From: a virus
DNA length: 33,015 nucleotides
Reading direction: 5' to 3' (one strand)
Virus record (IMG/VR): IMGVR_UViG_3300028025_002543
Span: 1-33,015 of that record
Positions 13,596 through 23,683 of this stretch are shown piece by piece (position 1 is the stretch's first letter; each line of letters starts with the position of its first letter). The notes beneath the pieces were generated by a model. The model was not told the DNA's origin. It did no database searches and saw only the letters and a list, made by a program, of their open reading frames with translations. Both the position numbers and the translations under genes were made by a program.

Positions 13596-15175
13596 TTGAC
13601 ATCCGCCAGTAATCTGCAAGTGATAAGAGTCGAGGATTCTACGTAGTACACCAACTGATCCCGAGCGCTGTTGCTAGCTGTGACGCTAGGCACCGTGCCG
13701 CCGGGGAAATCCCAGTAGCTACCGAACGCCAAAGTCTTGGGTGAGCTAGCATGCTGAGTGAAAGCGATTACACCAGACTGGCCAGCTACCATATTGCTTG
13801 GGTTGGCTATCGTAGTGTTCTCTGTGAAAGTGTGTGTGAAATTGTTGCTCAGCGAGAAATCCACAGCAATGCTGTTTGATGAGCTGCTAAGCGATACTGG
13901 TGTGCCACGCTGAGCTTTGGTATAAGCCTGAGCCACATCTGTTTTGGCTGTGTCTACGTCGTAAGCCTGTACGTCAACACCAACCTCTACGTCCATGGCC
14001 TGCTGAGCTGCTGCCACAGAGGCTGCAGTAAACACGGCCTTACCGACTGTAGTGCCACCCAAGTTAGTCAGCGCGGTGGGAGCGCTAGCCAAGTCAGACA
14101 AGTTATTGCTTGAGGCCAAGAACCCTGTGCCAGACACGTATGCGGCCACCCAAGCTGAGCCAGTGTAAACCCGCATCTCGCCAGCCACGCTGTTGAAATA
14201 CAGTGCGCCAGCAACAAGCGCGTTACCGTCATTGTCTAGCGTAGGATTAGATGTCTTGCTGCCAAGATATCTGTCGTCAAAAGTGTCGTATGCCGCAAGT
14301 GTCGCATCGCGTGCAGACTCCGCAGCAGACTGTGCGCTTTGTGCTGCAGTAGCGCTTGTGCTCGCGTTGCCTGCGCTGGTAGACGCAGCCTGTGCGTGGT
14401 ATTTAGCGGAGTACTCTCCGCCTGCCACAGTGCCAGATGTCTTAGTAGCCCAGTCATTGGCCAGTATTGCAGAGGCCGCAGCTGCCGCAGCATTTTCTTG
14501 AGCATTTTGAACGTCTACAATGTTGGCTGCAACTGTGCTTACCGCACCGCTAACACCAGCTACTGTGGTGATATTGGCGGTGTTTCCGGCGACAGTGTTG
14601 ATATTGGTTGAGTTGCCGGCAACAGCAGCAACCTCAGTATCAATAGCAGCAACCGCCACAATCTCGTCTGCAATGGCTGCAATGGCGGCCACCTCAACTG
14701 CGGTGTCACCCGGCTGTGGGTTACCGTTAGCGTCAAAGGCTAAATACTTACCCGCACGGTCTGCCTTACGGGGCAGCGTCATGTTGATATCTGTCGGGTC
14801 AGTCACAGGCGCTTTGAGTCCACGCTCTGCAGTTTCAGCGACTTGCTGAATAAAAATTGTCTGCGAGTCTAACTCGTCGTTAAGCGTGTTAGCAAAGAAG
14901 TCGCCACCTGTTACAAAGTCTGTAGTGCGCTGAATATTGCGAGCGCCTACAATGGTGATGTTATTTGTGCCAGCTGTAGCTACAAGAGTAACTGAGCCAG
15001 TACCGTTCGCGTTAATAGTAACCGTGTAATTTGTTGTCAAAGTCAGGAGCGTATCACCCCTGTACACGTCGATGTCTGTTTGAGATAGAATTTCAAATGT
15101 AAAAGCGTAAGGTCCTATCCCACTTGGGGCATAGACCACTCGTCTTGTTACATTACTGATGTCATAATCTGCCAT
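13592..15175 (-). CDS. T7 gp17-like tail fibre, virion-attachment type
   Basis: 527 residues from the ATG at 15175, with GGAG upstream; the in-frame TTG before it is weaker. The first 125 residues match the T7 gp17 N-terminal tail-attachment domain (FTFEILSQTDIDVYRGDTLLTLTTNYTV ... DFFANTLNDELDSQTIFIQQVAETAERGL). The middle is low complexity: TVAGNTANITTVAG-type repeats (about 190-225) and an Ala/Ser helical shaft (about 230-295). A YLGSKTSNP segment is typical of fibre repeats. The C-terminal part is beta-rich with no recognised receptor domain. It presumably trimerises and attaches to the tail tube; the adhesin gene follows directly. Confidence 0.85.
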   Translation of the reverse strand: MADYDISNVTRRVVYAPSGIGPYAFTFEILSQTDIDVYRGDTLLTLTTNYTVTINANGTGSVTLVATAGTNNITIVGARNIQRTTDFVTGGDFFANTLNDELDSQTIFIQQVAETAERGLKAPVTDPTDINMTLPRKADRAGKYLAFDANGNPQPGDTAVEVAAIAAIADEIVAVAAIDTEVAAVAGNSTNINTVAGNTANITTVAGVSGAVSTVAANIVDVQNAQENAAAAAASAILANDWATKTSGTVAGGEYSAKYHAQAASTSAGNASTSATAAQSAQSAAESARDATLAAYDTFDDRYLGSKTSNPTLDNDGNALVAGALYFNSVAGEMRVYTGSAWVAAYVSGTGFLASSNNLSDLASAPTALTNLGGTTVGKAVFTAASVAAAQQAMDVEVGVDVQAYDVDTAKTDVAQAYTKAQRGTPVSLSSSSNSIAVDFSLSNNFTHTFTENTTIANPSNMVAGQSGVIAFTQHASSPKTLAFGSYWDFPGGTVPSVTASNSARDQLVYYVESSTLITCRLLADVK

Positions 15176-15210
15176 TTCCAATCGCTCCTATCGCTGATTG
15201 TATCTGTTTA

Positions 15211-18147
15211 CTAGTCTTTGTAAAAGAGTCCAAATGAACGCTTCTTTTCCTGCAACTGCCTGATTTTCCCTTGTAATTCCGTATCACGGGACACCAAGGT
15301 CTTGCGAGCTGCTTCCATAAGCGTGTCATGGACCTGACGCACCTTAGATTGCTGGGCATCAAGGGTCATAATGCTGAACCCGGGTGAGGCAATAACAGCC
15401 TCTAATTGCTGCTTTGCGCCAAACTCTTTTCCGTATATGGTAATCAAGCTGTTGTACTGATCTGCATTTAACTCAACCCCATCGACTTTGCGGTTAGGCA
15501 TACCGATAGGCGATCCCATCTGAACCAATGCGTTGTCAACTGGCGAGAACTGTCCGGGGCTGATACGGGTTGGCAGCACCAACTCATACGCATTGCCCTG
15601 CCCAACCTGAACCGGATCACCCCACAAATTGAGGCGCACAGGCACGTTGTCTGACATGCCGGGCACACGGCTCTGGTACTTCTTTAAACCCTCGTAAAAG
15701 CCCTTTACGCCCATTGGAAGGTCTAGGCCAGCTGTAGATACGTCGCTTGAGTTCGGGTCTAGGAAACGCTCGATGCCAGCCACAGCCGAACTGTACACAC
15801 CAGCCGGGGATCCGCCTACAGCAAATGAACCAAATGTTTTGGTCCAGCCGTTAACTACGGATTCGACTGCCTTGTTGGTATTTGGGATGGTGCCTGTTAG
15901 CGCCGAGGCTAGATCTGATATGCCTTGCAGGAATGGCTGCTGGCTCATGTAGTGATACATGCCATATAGCGCACCCATGAAAACCTCTTCTACTTTCCCT
16001 GCGTCGTCCTCATAACGGCTGTATTCAGAATAGTCTGCAGCCATAGCCAAGAATGCCGAAATAGGCTCAAGGCCGTTAAAGCTGACATAGACTTTGTCGT
16101 TAGATACAGACACTTTGCCCATGCTGCCTAAGCGCTCGACTTGATCGCCAAACATATCTTTAGGCAACACCAGCGAATACGGTTGCCAGCCCTCACGCAA
16201 TAGCGCCTCGCGGTCAGCTTTGCGGCCGGGGCCACGGCCAGTGATCATGCCTTCTCCACCCATGCTAGCAAAAGTAGTTAACAACGCAGATCCCATTGTT
16301 GCCTTAGCCAAAGCCAAATCACGTACGGCACCGCCCTGCATGAAGTCATCACGGAACCGTGAAGAGATTGGTGCAAACGGAGTACGCTCAATAACTTCTA
16401 AAGCGATGTTTGATGGGGTCCTAAAGAACGGAGCTACCATTTTGACGATAGGATGCTGGAACGCTGGCTCAATAGCCTTAAGCGCTGGGGGCAAGTCCAT
16501 AGTAAATGTGCTGCGGCGTGCGGACTGCATAGCGGCCTCATCCAGATCAGCAGGCGGGTCTTTCATAATTGACGTGACCTCGGCCTGAGATTTAGCAATA
16601 GCCGTTACCTCGTCGTCACCAGCCTCAAGTGCCTCTCGGTATACTGATTTACCGCGGCGCAGTGCTAAGCGGTTAAATTCCGTACGGTAGAAAACACCCT
16701 TAAAAAATTCGTCCTCAGCCATTAGCGCACGCCCCGGGAGCGTGACAGCCTTGCCATAGAAGTTGATGCCCTTAGCAAGCAGTCCGTCATCAGACATGCC
16801 AAAGGCGGCCGCGCTGATATCTGCAGATCCGCCACGCTTGCCAGCTAACTCAATCTTGGATAGCGGATCGCTTGGCATGTTGTTTTTAAATGCCGTGCTA
16901 GCCAGACTTAAGCCTTCGCGGATGCCAGACGTAAAGCTCTGGATATCTGTCAGGAATTCGTCAAACTCTACTTTCTCTTTAGCTGAGCCGGGCACCAGCG
17001 CTTTCCATGAACGCACTCCATCAGGAAGTACATTCCCATAGAATGCGGCTATCATGCGCTCAGGCACCTGATATGCGCCAAACATGGTATTGCCTAGTAT
17101 GTTCTTGGCATGCGTAACTGGTGACGACAGGATGCCGTTAATCCAAGTTGTGAACCAAACGTCTTTGACGCTTGAGAACATGGACTTTTCAACCAACTTG
17201 TTCTTAGCAGCTGTGTCATCACCAAGGCCAACATAAGCGCGAGCCAAGTCTTGCAGCGAGTTGTCGCCACCAGACTCGTCTAGCGTGCGGCGAATCAGGT
17301 CAACATTGCCATCACGCGGCACGCGCATCACGGCCAACGCTCGAGCTGTCTCAGTCTGGATGCCCTTGACTGACTTCTGAATCAGGCCGTGCATGCTGAT
17401 CTGCTGGCGCAATTGCAGTTTGTCTACGTCTGTAGCCTGCCCACTGTTTACTAGTTTAAACAGACGGTCTAGCTCACCGGCTGAGGCCTCCATCAAATTC
17501 ATAGCGCGGTAGGTGTCCACCGCGTTGGGCATCATATTGCCTTCAGAATCAAGCAAGCGAGTAAGGAATTTTTCATCAACTCCCAACTGATCAGCCTTGG
17601 CCTTGATCTCATCAAAAGTGACAGACTTGGTTTCAATGCCTAGCGCGTCAGATGTGCCGTTGATAATGTCAGCGATATTGTCTGGCATGCGCGTTGTGTT
17701 AAACGCTTCTTCTGGCGGCTTAAGCGTAGTCGGTTCAGCAACAGCGCGGGCCTCTACAGCCTCGCCTACTTTCGTAGTTACGTCTTCACCAGCCTCAGGA
17801 ATTAGCGTTGCCTTGCCTGCAGGCACCGGCTCTGGGATGCCATCCTCGCCTACCTTCATCTCAGGCGCTAATGGACGGATAGATTTTTCTGGCGCTTGTA
17901 CAGCCTCTTGCGTTATTTTCTTACTGCCTTTCTTGATAATGCCACGTAATCCAGCGTCACCAATGCCAGCAACCAGCGTGCCTTCTTCTTGCATATTAGG
18001 GGTGCCAGTATCCTCAATCGCCACGTCCTCAGCTGGGATGTTGGCAAACTGCGGATCAGCCTGCTCAGTAACTGGAGGCTCTACTACGCCGGTATCTTGC
18101 TCAGGCAAAATACTTTGCAGGCGCTGCTCGATTGGTTTAATAGCCAT
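15211..18147 (-). CDS. Large internal virion (ejection) protein, gp16-position
   Basis: 978 residues, the largest gene here, in the position of T7 gp16 (upstream of the fibre, last of the internal proteins). An acidic Pro/Glu-rich N-terminus (1-150) is followed by long helical regions and several hydrophobic stretches (ALAKATMGSALLTTFASMGG, VEEVFMGALYGMYHYM). I see no lytic-transglycosylase motif of the kind found in T7 gp16. The likely role is delivery of the genome through the cell envelope after ejection from the capsid. Its start overlaps the preceding stop (TAATG). Function is inferred from size and gene order. Confidence 0.65.
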   Translation of the reverse strand: MAIKPIEQRLQSILPEQDTGVVEPPVTEQADPQFANIPAEDVAIEDTGTPNMQEEGTLVAGIGDAGLRGIIKKGSKKITQEAVQAPEKSIRPLAPEMKVGEDGIPEPVPAGKATLIPEAGEDVTTKVGEAVEARAVAEPTTLKPPEEAFNTTRMPDNIADIINGTSDALGIETKSVTFDEIKAKADQLGVDEKFLTRLLDSEGNMMPNAVDTYRAMNLMEASAGELDRLFKLVNSGQATDVDKLQLRQQISMHGLIQKSVKGIQTETARALAVMRVPRDGNVDLIRRTLDESGGDNSLQDLARAYVGLGDDTAAKNKLVEKSMFSSVKDVWFTTWINGILSSPVTHAKNILGNTMFGAYQVPERMIAAFYGNVLPDGVRSWKALVPGSAKEKVEFDEFLTDIQSFTSGIREGLSLASTAFKNNMPSDPLSKIELAGKRGGSADISAAAFGMSDDGLLAKGINFYGKAVTLPGRALMAEDEFFKGVFYRTEFNRLALRRGKSVYREALEAGDDEVTAIAKSQAEVTSIMKDPPADLDEAAMQSARRSTFTMDLPPALKAIEPAFQHPIVKMVAPFFRTPSNIALEVIERTPFAPISSRFRDDFMQGGAVRDLALAKATMGSALLTTFASMGGEGMITGRGPGRKADREALLREGWQPYSLVLPKDMFGDQVERLGSMGKVSVSNDKVYVSFNGLEPISAFLAMAADYSEYSRYEDDAGKVEEVFMGALYGMYHYMSQQPFLQGISDLASALTGTIPNTNKAVESVVNGWTKTFGSFAVGGSPAGVYSSAVAGIERFLDPNSSDVSTAGLDLPMGVKGFYEGLKKYQSRVPGMSDNVPVRLNLWGDPVQVGQGNAYELVLPTRISPGQFSPVDNALVQMGSPIGMPNRKVDGVELNADQYNSLITIYGKEFGAKQQLEAVIASPGFSIMTLDAQQSKVRQVHDTLMEAARKTLVSRDTELQGKIRQLQEKKRSFGLFYKD

Positions 18148-18608
18148 TATTCAGACCCTTTGATTTTCTTGATTGCCTTCTTAGCAAGACCAGCTCCCCT
18201 GACTGCAGGGCCAACTAGTGGCAACGCGCCTAACGCAGCAGCGCCAGCACCGATAGCAGCCTCAGCGTAATCACCGCGCTCGCCAGACTGGATAGCCTCT
18301 TTAGCAGAAATTCCAGCCTCTTCTAATTGCAAGCGTGTACCCAAGAACGGCACAATGTCTGCAAGTCCTAGGTTTAATGGACCTTGACTATTTGGCCCAC
18401 CAACAAGACCACCAGCCATGCGACGTGCTGTTTGCTTGTCTACGCCAGTTGTCGCCTCAATTCCAGCCTGCATAAATGCGTGCAATTTCTCGCGCATAGT
18501 CGGGTCATAGGCTTTCATCTCTGCCTGTGCTTGCTCTTCCTCCGGTGAGGGAGGAAACATAAATGCCATGTAATCGTCTAGATAAGCGTTTTCAACGTCA
18601 GAGTACAT
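18147..18608 (-). CDS. Small internal virion-associated protein (153 aa)
   Basis: 153 residues. A Glu/Asp-rich N-terminus precedes a Gly/Ala-rich hydrophobic segment (YAEAAIGAGAAALGALPLVGPAV) and a basic tail (AKKAIKKIKG). The amphipathic or hydrophobic core suggests membrane interaction during ejection. It lies between the two large internal proteins and overlaps both neighbours by single bases at start and stop. No family recognised. Confidence 0.55.
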   Translation of the reverse strand: MYSDVENAYLDDYMAFMFPPSPEEEQAQAEMKAYDPTMREKLHAFMQAGIEATTGVDKQTARRMAGGLVGGPNSQGPLNLGLADIVPFLGTRLQLEEAGISAKEAIQSGERGDYAEAAIGAGAAALGALPLVGPAVRGAGLAKKAIKKIKGSE

Positions 18609-20341
18609 TAGTATCCCTCGGCATCTTTAAGCAATGTTTTAATGCGCAATATTTCTTGCGGTGTAATCTTTGGCTTTTTACCAGCCTTAACCTCACGCTG
18701 AACTTGTTGTTCAAGTGCGTCAATGTTGTCTGATGTAATAGTTGATCCAAGGCGCTTTGAGTAATCACCAAGTTGAACCTGAGCGGCTTTAGCTCGTTCA
18801 GTGTTCATTGCCTCAACTTTCTCGCGTTCTAGCGTGCGCACAAACTCACGGCCATCAAATGGCTTGCCTTCAGCCCTAGCTTGCTCTTGTGCAGAATAAT
18901 ATCTATCTTGATACGAAAAGTAGCGCTTTGCGTTGTCGCTTGCTGGATTTAAATTCAGCATCGAATCAGAGATACCAGCCAAGCGCTTGATGCTACTTGA
19001 TACGTCTGCACTAACTTTTGAATCCATGCGGCGACGTAGCAATACAATTTGCTCTGGCGGGATGCCGTATTTTTCTGACTGGGCTAGCAACTCAGTATTG
19101 GTTGACAGCGTGCCATTGTCAATTAGGCTTTCAACATGGAATACACCCATGCCAGCCTTAGTTGTTTTTGGGCCCTCAATTAATGTACGTGTCATTTCCA
19201 TAGACAACACGTTCATGTCTAGCAATTTGTTTTTCAGTTTAGTCTTCTCTTCTGGATCTTCTGCTTCCAAATAAGACCGATATGTAGACAACGCAATCTT
19301 AGTGTTTGCCTCATTAGATTCAGCGCGTCTACGCTGCTGGAATGTGTGGCGGTTGCCGTCTTCTGTCATAAAGTTGGCAATTACCTTGGCACGCTCTTCT
19401 GGCAGCAAAGACTGGTATGCGGCCGTCAATGGGCCAGCATCACCATTCTGCAGCTTTACAATTGCGCTGCCGTCATTGGACATGCCGTTACGAATCAAGC
19501 CTTCCGTAATGGAGCTGACCTTTACGGCAGACATGTCTTTGTTCATTTGTGCGGCATAGCGCTCAGCGCCTTGCACACCGACTAGCATCACAGCGTTGTT
19601 AAGAAAACGCTTTTTTTCTGCGTCGATAAACTGGTCAACATTAATTGGCTCGCCAGTTGTCGGATCTACCGGAGCGCTTGAGCCAGAGTACAGTGAAATA
19701 GCTTTTAGTGTGTTCTGGTAATCGCGATCGAGCGCAACAGAGTTTGTCAGCAAACGCTTGCGGCCGTCAATCTCAGCTGCCTTGTCCACAACTCGTGAAC
19801 CCAAAGTAGCCATCGAGGCGCGATATTTAAATGACGCATCAGGGTCAACGCGAGCAAGCGATTGGCCATAGCCATTGGTGATGGCTGTGACCTTGTCCAT
19901 AATGGTGTTGGTATCAACCTCACCGCGCTCGGCAGCGTCTAGCAATTTCACCAGCTGTGAGCGGCCATCGACTTCAGCGTGAGCAGATAACTCAATAGCC
20001 CGGGCTTTGCGCAATGCCGCGCCATACGCGCTCATTGGGCTGCCTAGGGTAATCCCTGCCATGTTGCCAGAACCCATGGCATTGAGTTGTTCAGCCGTCA
20101 GTGGGTTTTCTGCAGCAAACTGCAAGCCAGCCATTTGAGAGTATTTCTCAGCATAACCAAATGCTGTCTCACCCATGCGCTCAAGTACTTGGCTAAGCGT
20201 TCCCTGATATTTGGCAGCAGCCTCAAGCGCAACATCTGGGCGCTGCTCAGGATAGCGCATGCGTGGTGCTGCACCCGCCGGGGCATTTGGCACCGGCGAT
20301 ACAGCAACTCGTCCTGCTTCAGTTTGTGGAAGTTGTGCCAT
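18608..20341 (-). CDS. Internal virion protein, gp15-position
   Basis: 577 residues, almost wholly helical, polar and without membrane spans (QRPDVALEAAAKYQGTLSQVLERMGETAFGYAEKYSQ ... RFLNNAVMLVG). It occupies the T7 gp15 place between the gp14-like and gp16-like genes. Internal core proteins of this kind leave the capsid with the DNA and form a channel across the periplasm. No enzyme motif seen. The call is by order, size and composition. Confidence 0.65.
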   Translation of the reverse strand: MAQLPQTEAGRVAVSPVPNAPAGAAPRMRYPEQRPDVALEAAAKYQGTLSQVLERMGETAFGYAEKYSQMAGLQFAAENPLTAEQLNAMGSGNMAGITLGSPMSAYGAALRKARAIELSAHAEVDGRSQLVKLLDAAERGEVDTNTIMDKVTAITNGYGQSLARVDPDASFKYRASMATLGSRVVDKAAEIDGRKRLLTNSVALDRDYQNTLKAISLYSGSSAPVDPTTGEPINVDQFIDAEKKRFLNNAVMLVGVQGAERYAAQMNKDMSAVKVSSITEGLIRNGMSNDGSAIVKLQNGDAGPLTAAYQSLLPEERAKVIANFMTEDGNRHTFQQRRRAESNEANTKIALSTYRSYLEAEDPEEKTKLKNKLLDMNVLSMEMTRTLIEGPKTTKAGMGVFHVESLIDNGTLSTNTELLAQSEKYGIPPEQIVLLRRRMDSKVSADVSSSIKRLAGISDSMLNLNPASDNAKRYFSYQDRYYSAQEQARAEGKPFDGREFVRTLEREKVEAMNTERAKAAQVQLGDYSKRLGSTITSDNIDALEQQVQREVKAGKKPKITPQEILRIKTLLKDAEGY

Positions 20342-20357
20342 TCTATGTCCTCATATC

Positions 20358-21083
20358 CTATGCAAACGCAGCTGGGAATGTTTTGGCAAAACCCAATGCG
20401 CCAGTAGTCATCTTCGCAGTAGACAACAAACCACCAGTCTGAGCAACCATTTGACCGCCTTTAAGCAGCGACGCAGTGTTGGAGATAGCAGCCTCGCGCT
20501 CGTAAAATGCCTGATCGTAACCAGCCTTCAGGATTGCAGTAGCGTCCTCCAAACCGAATATACGGGACACTAGAGCGCTTAATTCCACCATACCCACGTC
20601 TTGGTATGTCCGAGCTACGTTTTGCTCCTGTACGCTCATTGCTGAGCCTGAGCCTATCGATACGCCATTAGCTGCTGCCCTTGCTCGAGCGGCTGCGTTT
20701 GTCCTATGCAGATCCTGCAGCAACGCATTGCCCTTGGCTTTGTAATTAAGCTGCTCGACTTCTGTCTGAAACAGCTTGCGCTTAAAGTTTAGGTTTGCGT
20801 ATTCAATCTCTTTGTCTGCACGCAATCCAGCCAAACGCATTTGTTCTTGCGCCTGAGCTGCATAACCGGATTGCTGTAAGTAAGCTTGAGCTTGCGATGC
20901 ATAACCAGCGCCAATCTGAGCGCCAAGTCCAGCGACAGATAATGCTGCACCAGATATTGCATTTAGCGGTTGCGTAAGAGATGACCAGTTAAACCCAGAT
21001 GATGCGGGTGCACCAGTCGCAATTGTGGGAGATACCAGCACAGAAGACGTTGGAGATACAAGACCAGAGGATGCTATTGGCAT
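20358..21083 (-). CDS. Internal virion protein, gp14-like
   Basis: 241 residues, in the T7 gp14 position directly after tail tubular protein B. An N-terminal Ser/Pro-rich region is followed by a Gly/Ala hydrophobic helix (AISGAALSVAGLGAQIGAGYA) and a long amphipathic helical region (EQMRLAGLRADKEIEYANLNFKRKLFQTEV, RARAAANGVSIGSGSAMSV). The motif 'AAANGVSIGSGSA' is typical of gp14-like core proteins of podoviruses, which form the part of the ejection channel at the outer membrane. Confidence 0.7.
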   Translation of the reverse strand: MPIASSGLVSPTSSVLVSPTIATGAPASSGFNWSSLTQPLNAISGAALSVAGLGAQIGAGYASQAQAYLQQSGYAAQAQEQMRLAGLRADKEIEYANLNFKRKLFQTEVEQLNYKAKGNALLQDLHRTNAAARARAAANGVSIGSGSAMSVQEQNVARTYQDVGMVELSALVSRIFGLEDATAILKAGYDQAFYEREAAISNTASLLKGGQMVAQTGGLLSTAKMTTGALGFAKTFPAAFA

Positions 21084-21085
21084 GA

Positions 21086-23056
21086 TTATGTCCCTTGATG
21101 AACGGCCAGTTTGTATTCAAGGCCAAGCAAAGTCATTTTCAGAGGCAACGTCTGGGTAATCTCCACAGCAATATCCCTGTTATAACCAAGCACACCGTCT
21201 AGCCGTTTTGATCCGGTAAATTCCTGAATAGGCAAATCGAGCAATGGGTTGTCAAAGTTACGAAATGGCAATGGTTGGCCGTTAATAGACAGATGCTGCG
21301 TGCTATCAACAATAGCAATAACTTGCACTAACCGTTTCTTAAATCCAATACGTGAGCCAGTTTGCAGCTTTAATTCCACAGGCATAGTCTTGGCGTATAC
21401 CGTATATGGCAAGCCAGCTTCCCATCTAGTAGTGCTAGGCCTGTCAAAGGTAATTGCTCCAGCTGTAACTGTCTCTGAACCCTGTGGCACGCCATCACAA
21501 ATTACATTAAGAGATTCGCCTGTGTGCGGCAGACTTGTCGCGCCAGATGCTACACCGCCAGTAAATGCGCAATCGGTATAAAACTCGTCGCTAAACATTT
21601 CTAGGAAGTATTTATCCGTACTATTAAACGTACGCTTTACGATAGCAAAGATGCGGGTCACGTCTACGCCGACATCGATAAATGAACCGTCGGTAATAAA
21701 CTCGGACGGGGCAACAACTTGCTGGCTCTTCAAGATAGAGAACACAGCCATTGAGCCGTCGTCTACGTTGGTAATAAACAGCAAATCCCCTTCGTCTGTT
21801 TCGGTAGCGCGACGCAATGCAATGCGTGACGGACCCTTAAGTAAGTGGCCAGACAGCAATGATATACGCGATGTTACATACGTAAGCTGACTGTCAGAAA
21901 ACAAGAACTCGTTTAGAGCTTTACCTTGCCTTTGAATAAATACAGTGCCTGAGTCCAGTGTCTCGACTCGAGTGCCCGGGCGCATGCCATTTCGGCTGAC
22001 CGCCTTAAAGTTAAACGCAACTGGAGTGATCGGATCTGTACCAGTCTGCGGGACATAAAACTCGCCTCCAGTCGTAAACACTTGCATGTCTCGGCCAGAG
22101 ATCATGTCCACAATCACGTTAAGCTGATTAGTGTCTAGCGTCGCCTCAACTGCGTCGTCATCTAAAGATTCATCTGCTTTGAACGCGAAGAACAAAGCAA
22201 TCTTAGATCCCCAGATAGTAGACGGGCGCGACTTACTGCCACCAAAATACAACCGGCCTTCGTGAAATGTAACTGTGCGTGGCCAGCCTCGGCCAGCAGA
22301 CCAAACAGCCTCGTATCCAGTTTCTAGATCCCATGCACCGTTAGCAATAGCAGACGTGTTAAAGAATGGGAACTCAATAATTACGTCAACAGATGTACTG
22401 GAGTTGTAGCGCACAATACGCGCACGGCCTTGAGGCGATGCGTTAATGTACTGATCTACGTGCGATGCACTAAAGACACCAGACGACGCTGTAATCGTTG
22501 CATTGCCAGACACAGCGCTCGGTGTAATCGTCCCTGCTGGGTTTGTCGCAGACAATACAAACGCATAATTTGGGATACTGTCAAAAGTAATTGTGGTTTG
22601 AGTCCAGCTTGCATCAGTTGCACCGCGCACAATAGTAACCGGCGCAAGGTCAGGATGCACAATAATCAGTGTGTCAGCACTCTGCGTCCAGTTAATGCCG
22701 TTGAGCATTGCAGACGTAATAGATGTCGTTAGGTATGCGTTACCAGATCCGTTAATGTTGGTTACTTGCACACCGTTTTTAACAACATACATGCGTAGGT
22801 TAGTAAACACTAACATGTAGCTGTCTTCGGTAGAGAACTCGAACGGAACCAGACGCACACCGTTAGCCGCAGCTGACGGCAATTCAAATATGTGCTTAAG
22901 CCCGGGGCGACGTTTTAGTCCACCTTGAGGCTGGATAACTACGTTAGTAGCCTTGGCCAACGCATTGTTGTATTGCTCCAAATCTACCCGTGCTCGCAAT
23001 AACGGATCGAGTTCACCGGTAGCAAAGTTGGTCTGCAGATCAACAAAGCGTGGCAT
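21086..23056 (-). CDS. Tail tubular protein B (T7 gp12-like)
   Basis: 656 residues. The N-terminus is characteristic: LQTNFATGELDPLLRARVDLEQYNNALAKATNVV, then QPQGGLKRRPGLKH, as in gp12-like nozzle proteins. The rest is beta-rich (VVRGATDASWTQTTI; TVTFHEGRLYFGGS), consistent with the propeller-type nozzle of short-tailed phages. It forms the tail nozzle beneath tubular protein A. The start overlaps the gp11-like stop by one base (TGATG). Confidence 0.85.
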   Translation of the reverse strand: MPRFVDLQTNFATGELDPLLRARVDLEQYNNALAKATNVVIQPQGGLKRRPGLKHIFELPSAAANGVRLVPFEFSTEDSYMLVFTNLRMYVVKNGVQVTNINGSGNAYLTTSITSAMLNGINWTQSADTLIIVHPDLAPVTIVRGATDASWTQTTITFDSIPNYAFVLSATNPAGTITPSAVSGNATITASSGVFSASHVDQYINASPQGRARIVRYNSSTSVDVIIEFPFFNTSAIANGAWDLETGYEAVWSAGRGWPRTVTFHEGRLYFGGSKSRPSTIWGSKIALFFAFKADESLDDDAVEATLDTNQLNVIVDMISGRDMQVFTTGGEFYVPQTGTDPITPVAFNFKAVSRNGMRPGTRVETLDSGTVFIQRQGKALNEFLFSDSQLTYVTSRISLLSGHLLKGPSRIALRRATETDEGDLLFITNVDDGSMAVFSILKSQQVVAPSEFITDGSFIDVGVDVTRIFAIVKRTFNSTDKYFLEMFSDEFYTDCAFTGGVASGATSLPHTGESLNVICDGVPQGSETVTAGAITFDRPSTTRWEAGLPYTVYAKTMPVELKLQTGSRIGFKKRLVQVIAIVDSTQHLSINGQPLPFRNFDNPLLDLPIQEFTGSKRLDGVLGYNRDIAVEITQTLPLKMTLLGLEYKLAVHQGT

Positions 23057-23670
23057 CAGTACCTCACGTCAACTAAAGAGAAGTCCTCAATAACTGCTGG
23101 CGGGTTACCCTGAGAGTCCATAAGCATGGCCTGTCTAAAAAAGCCACCACGTCCGTTCTCAGATGGTGCGCCTACTGCAACACCTTGCCAGTACACAGTC
23201 TTGTCTTGCTGTTCAGTAATTGGGTAAGCCAAGTGCCATGCCATCGCATAGCGTAATAGCTGCACAAAGTACTGAGGCATTGCAAACTCAGGCGTGCTGT
23301 ATGGGTAGTCAATGTAAATAGTCTTCTCATTGGTCAAGAGCTTGTCGCCTTGAATTTCCCACTCTTTAAAGACGCGAGCATAAGGCTGAGAAGTTGTGTA
23401 TACAGCTCTTGGGTTACCAAGCCTGTCGCCGGGTAACTGGTATTCGTATGTCCATTCCGTGTTGGGAGTAGTCACCAACCGAGCTAGCTGTACTTTTTTG
23501 TAAGCAAAGCTCCACGGGTACATCATCAGCGCCATATCCTTAACGCCGGGGTACAAACGGTCACATGTATTGGAGCGGTCCGTACCATCGTTAAATGAAG
23601 AGATGGCCTCTGCGCCAAGCAGAATCAGCGCATCAGAACAAATCTTTACTCCGGTATCGCCTGCAGCCAT
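23056..23670 (-). CDS. Tail tubular protein A (T7 gp11-like adaptor)
   Basis: 204 residues, the usual length. GVKICSDALILLGAEAISSFNDGTDRSNTCDRLYPGVKDMALMMYPWSFA is the gp11-like signature: an alpha-helical adaptor that joins portal to nozzle. Later strands include RAVYTTSQPYARVFKEWEIQGDKLLTNE. An intrinsic terminator lies just upstream in the transcription direction, separating capsid from tail genes. Confidence 0.85.
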   Translation of the reverse strand: MAAGDTGVKICSDALILLGAEAISSFNDGTDRSNTCDRLYPGVKDMALMMYPWSFAYKKVQLARLVTTPNTEWTYEYQLPGDRLGNPRAVYTTSQPYARVFKEWEIQGDKLLTNEKTIYIDYPYSTPEFAMPQYFVQLLRYAMAWHLAYPITEQQDKTVYWQGVAVGAPSENGRGGFFRQAMLMDSQGNPPAVIEDFSLVDVRY

Positions 23671-23683
23671 TACAGCCCCTTAA

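Noticed and set aside
14193-14501. Plus-strand 102-codon frame antisense to the tail fibre.
   Set aside because: Its Ala/Ser/Leu-rich product is the antisense reading of the Ala-rich fibre shaft; no start signals.
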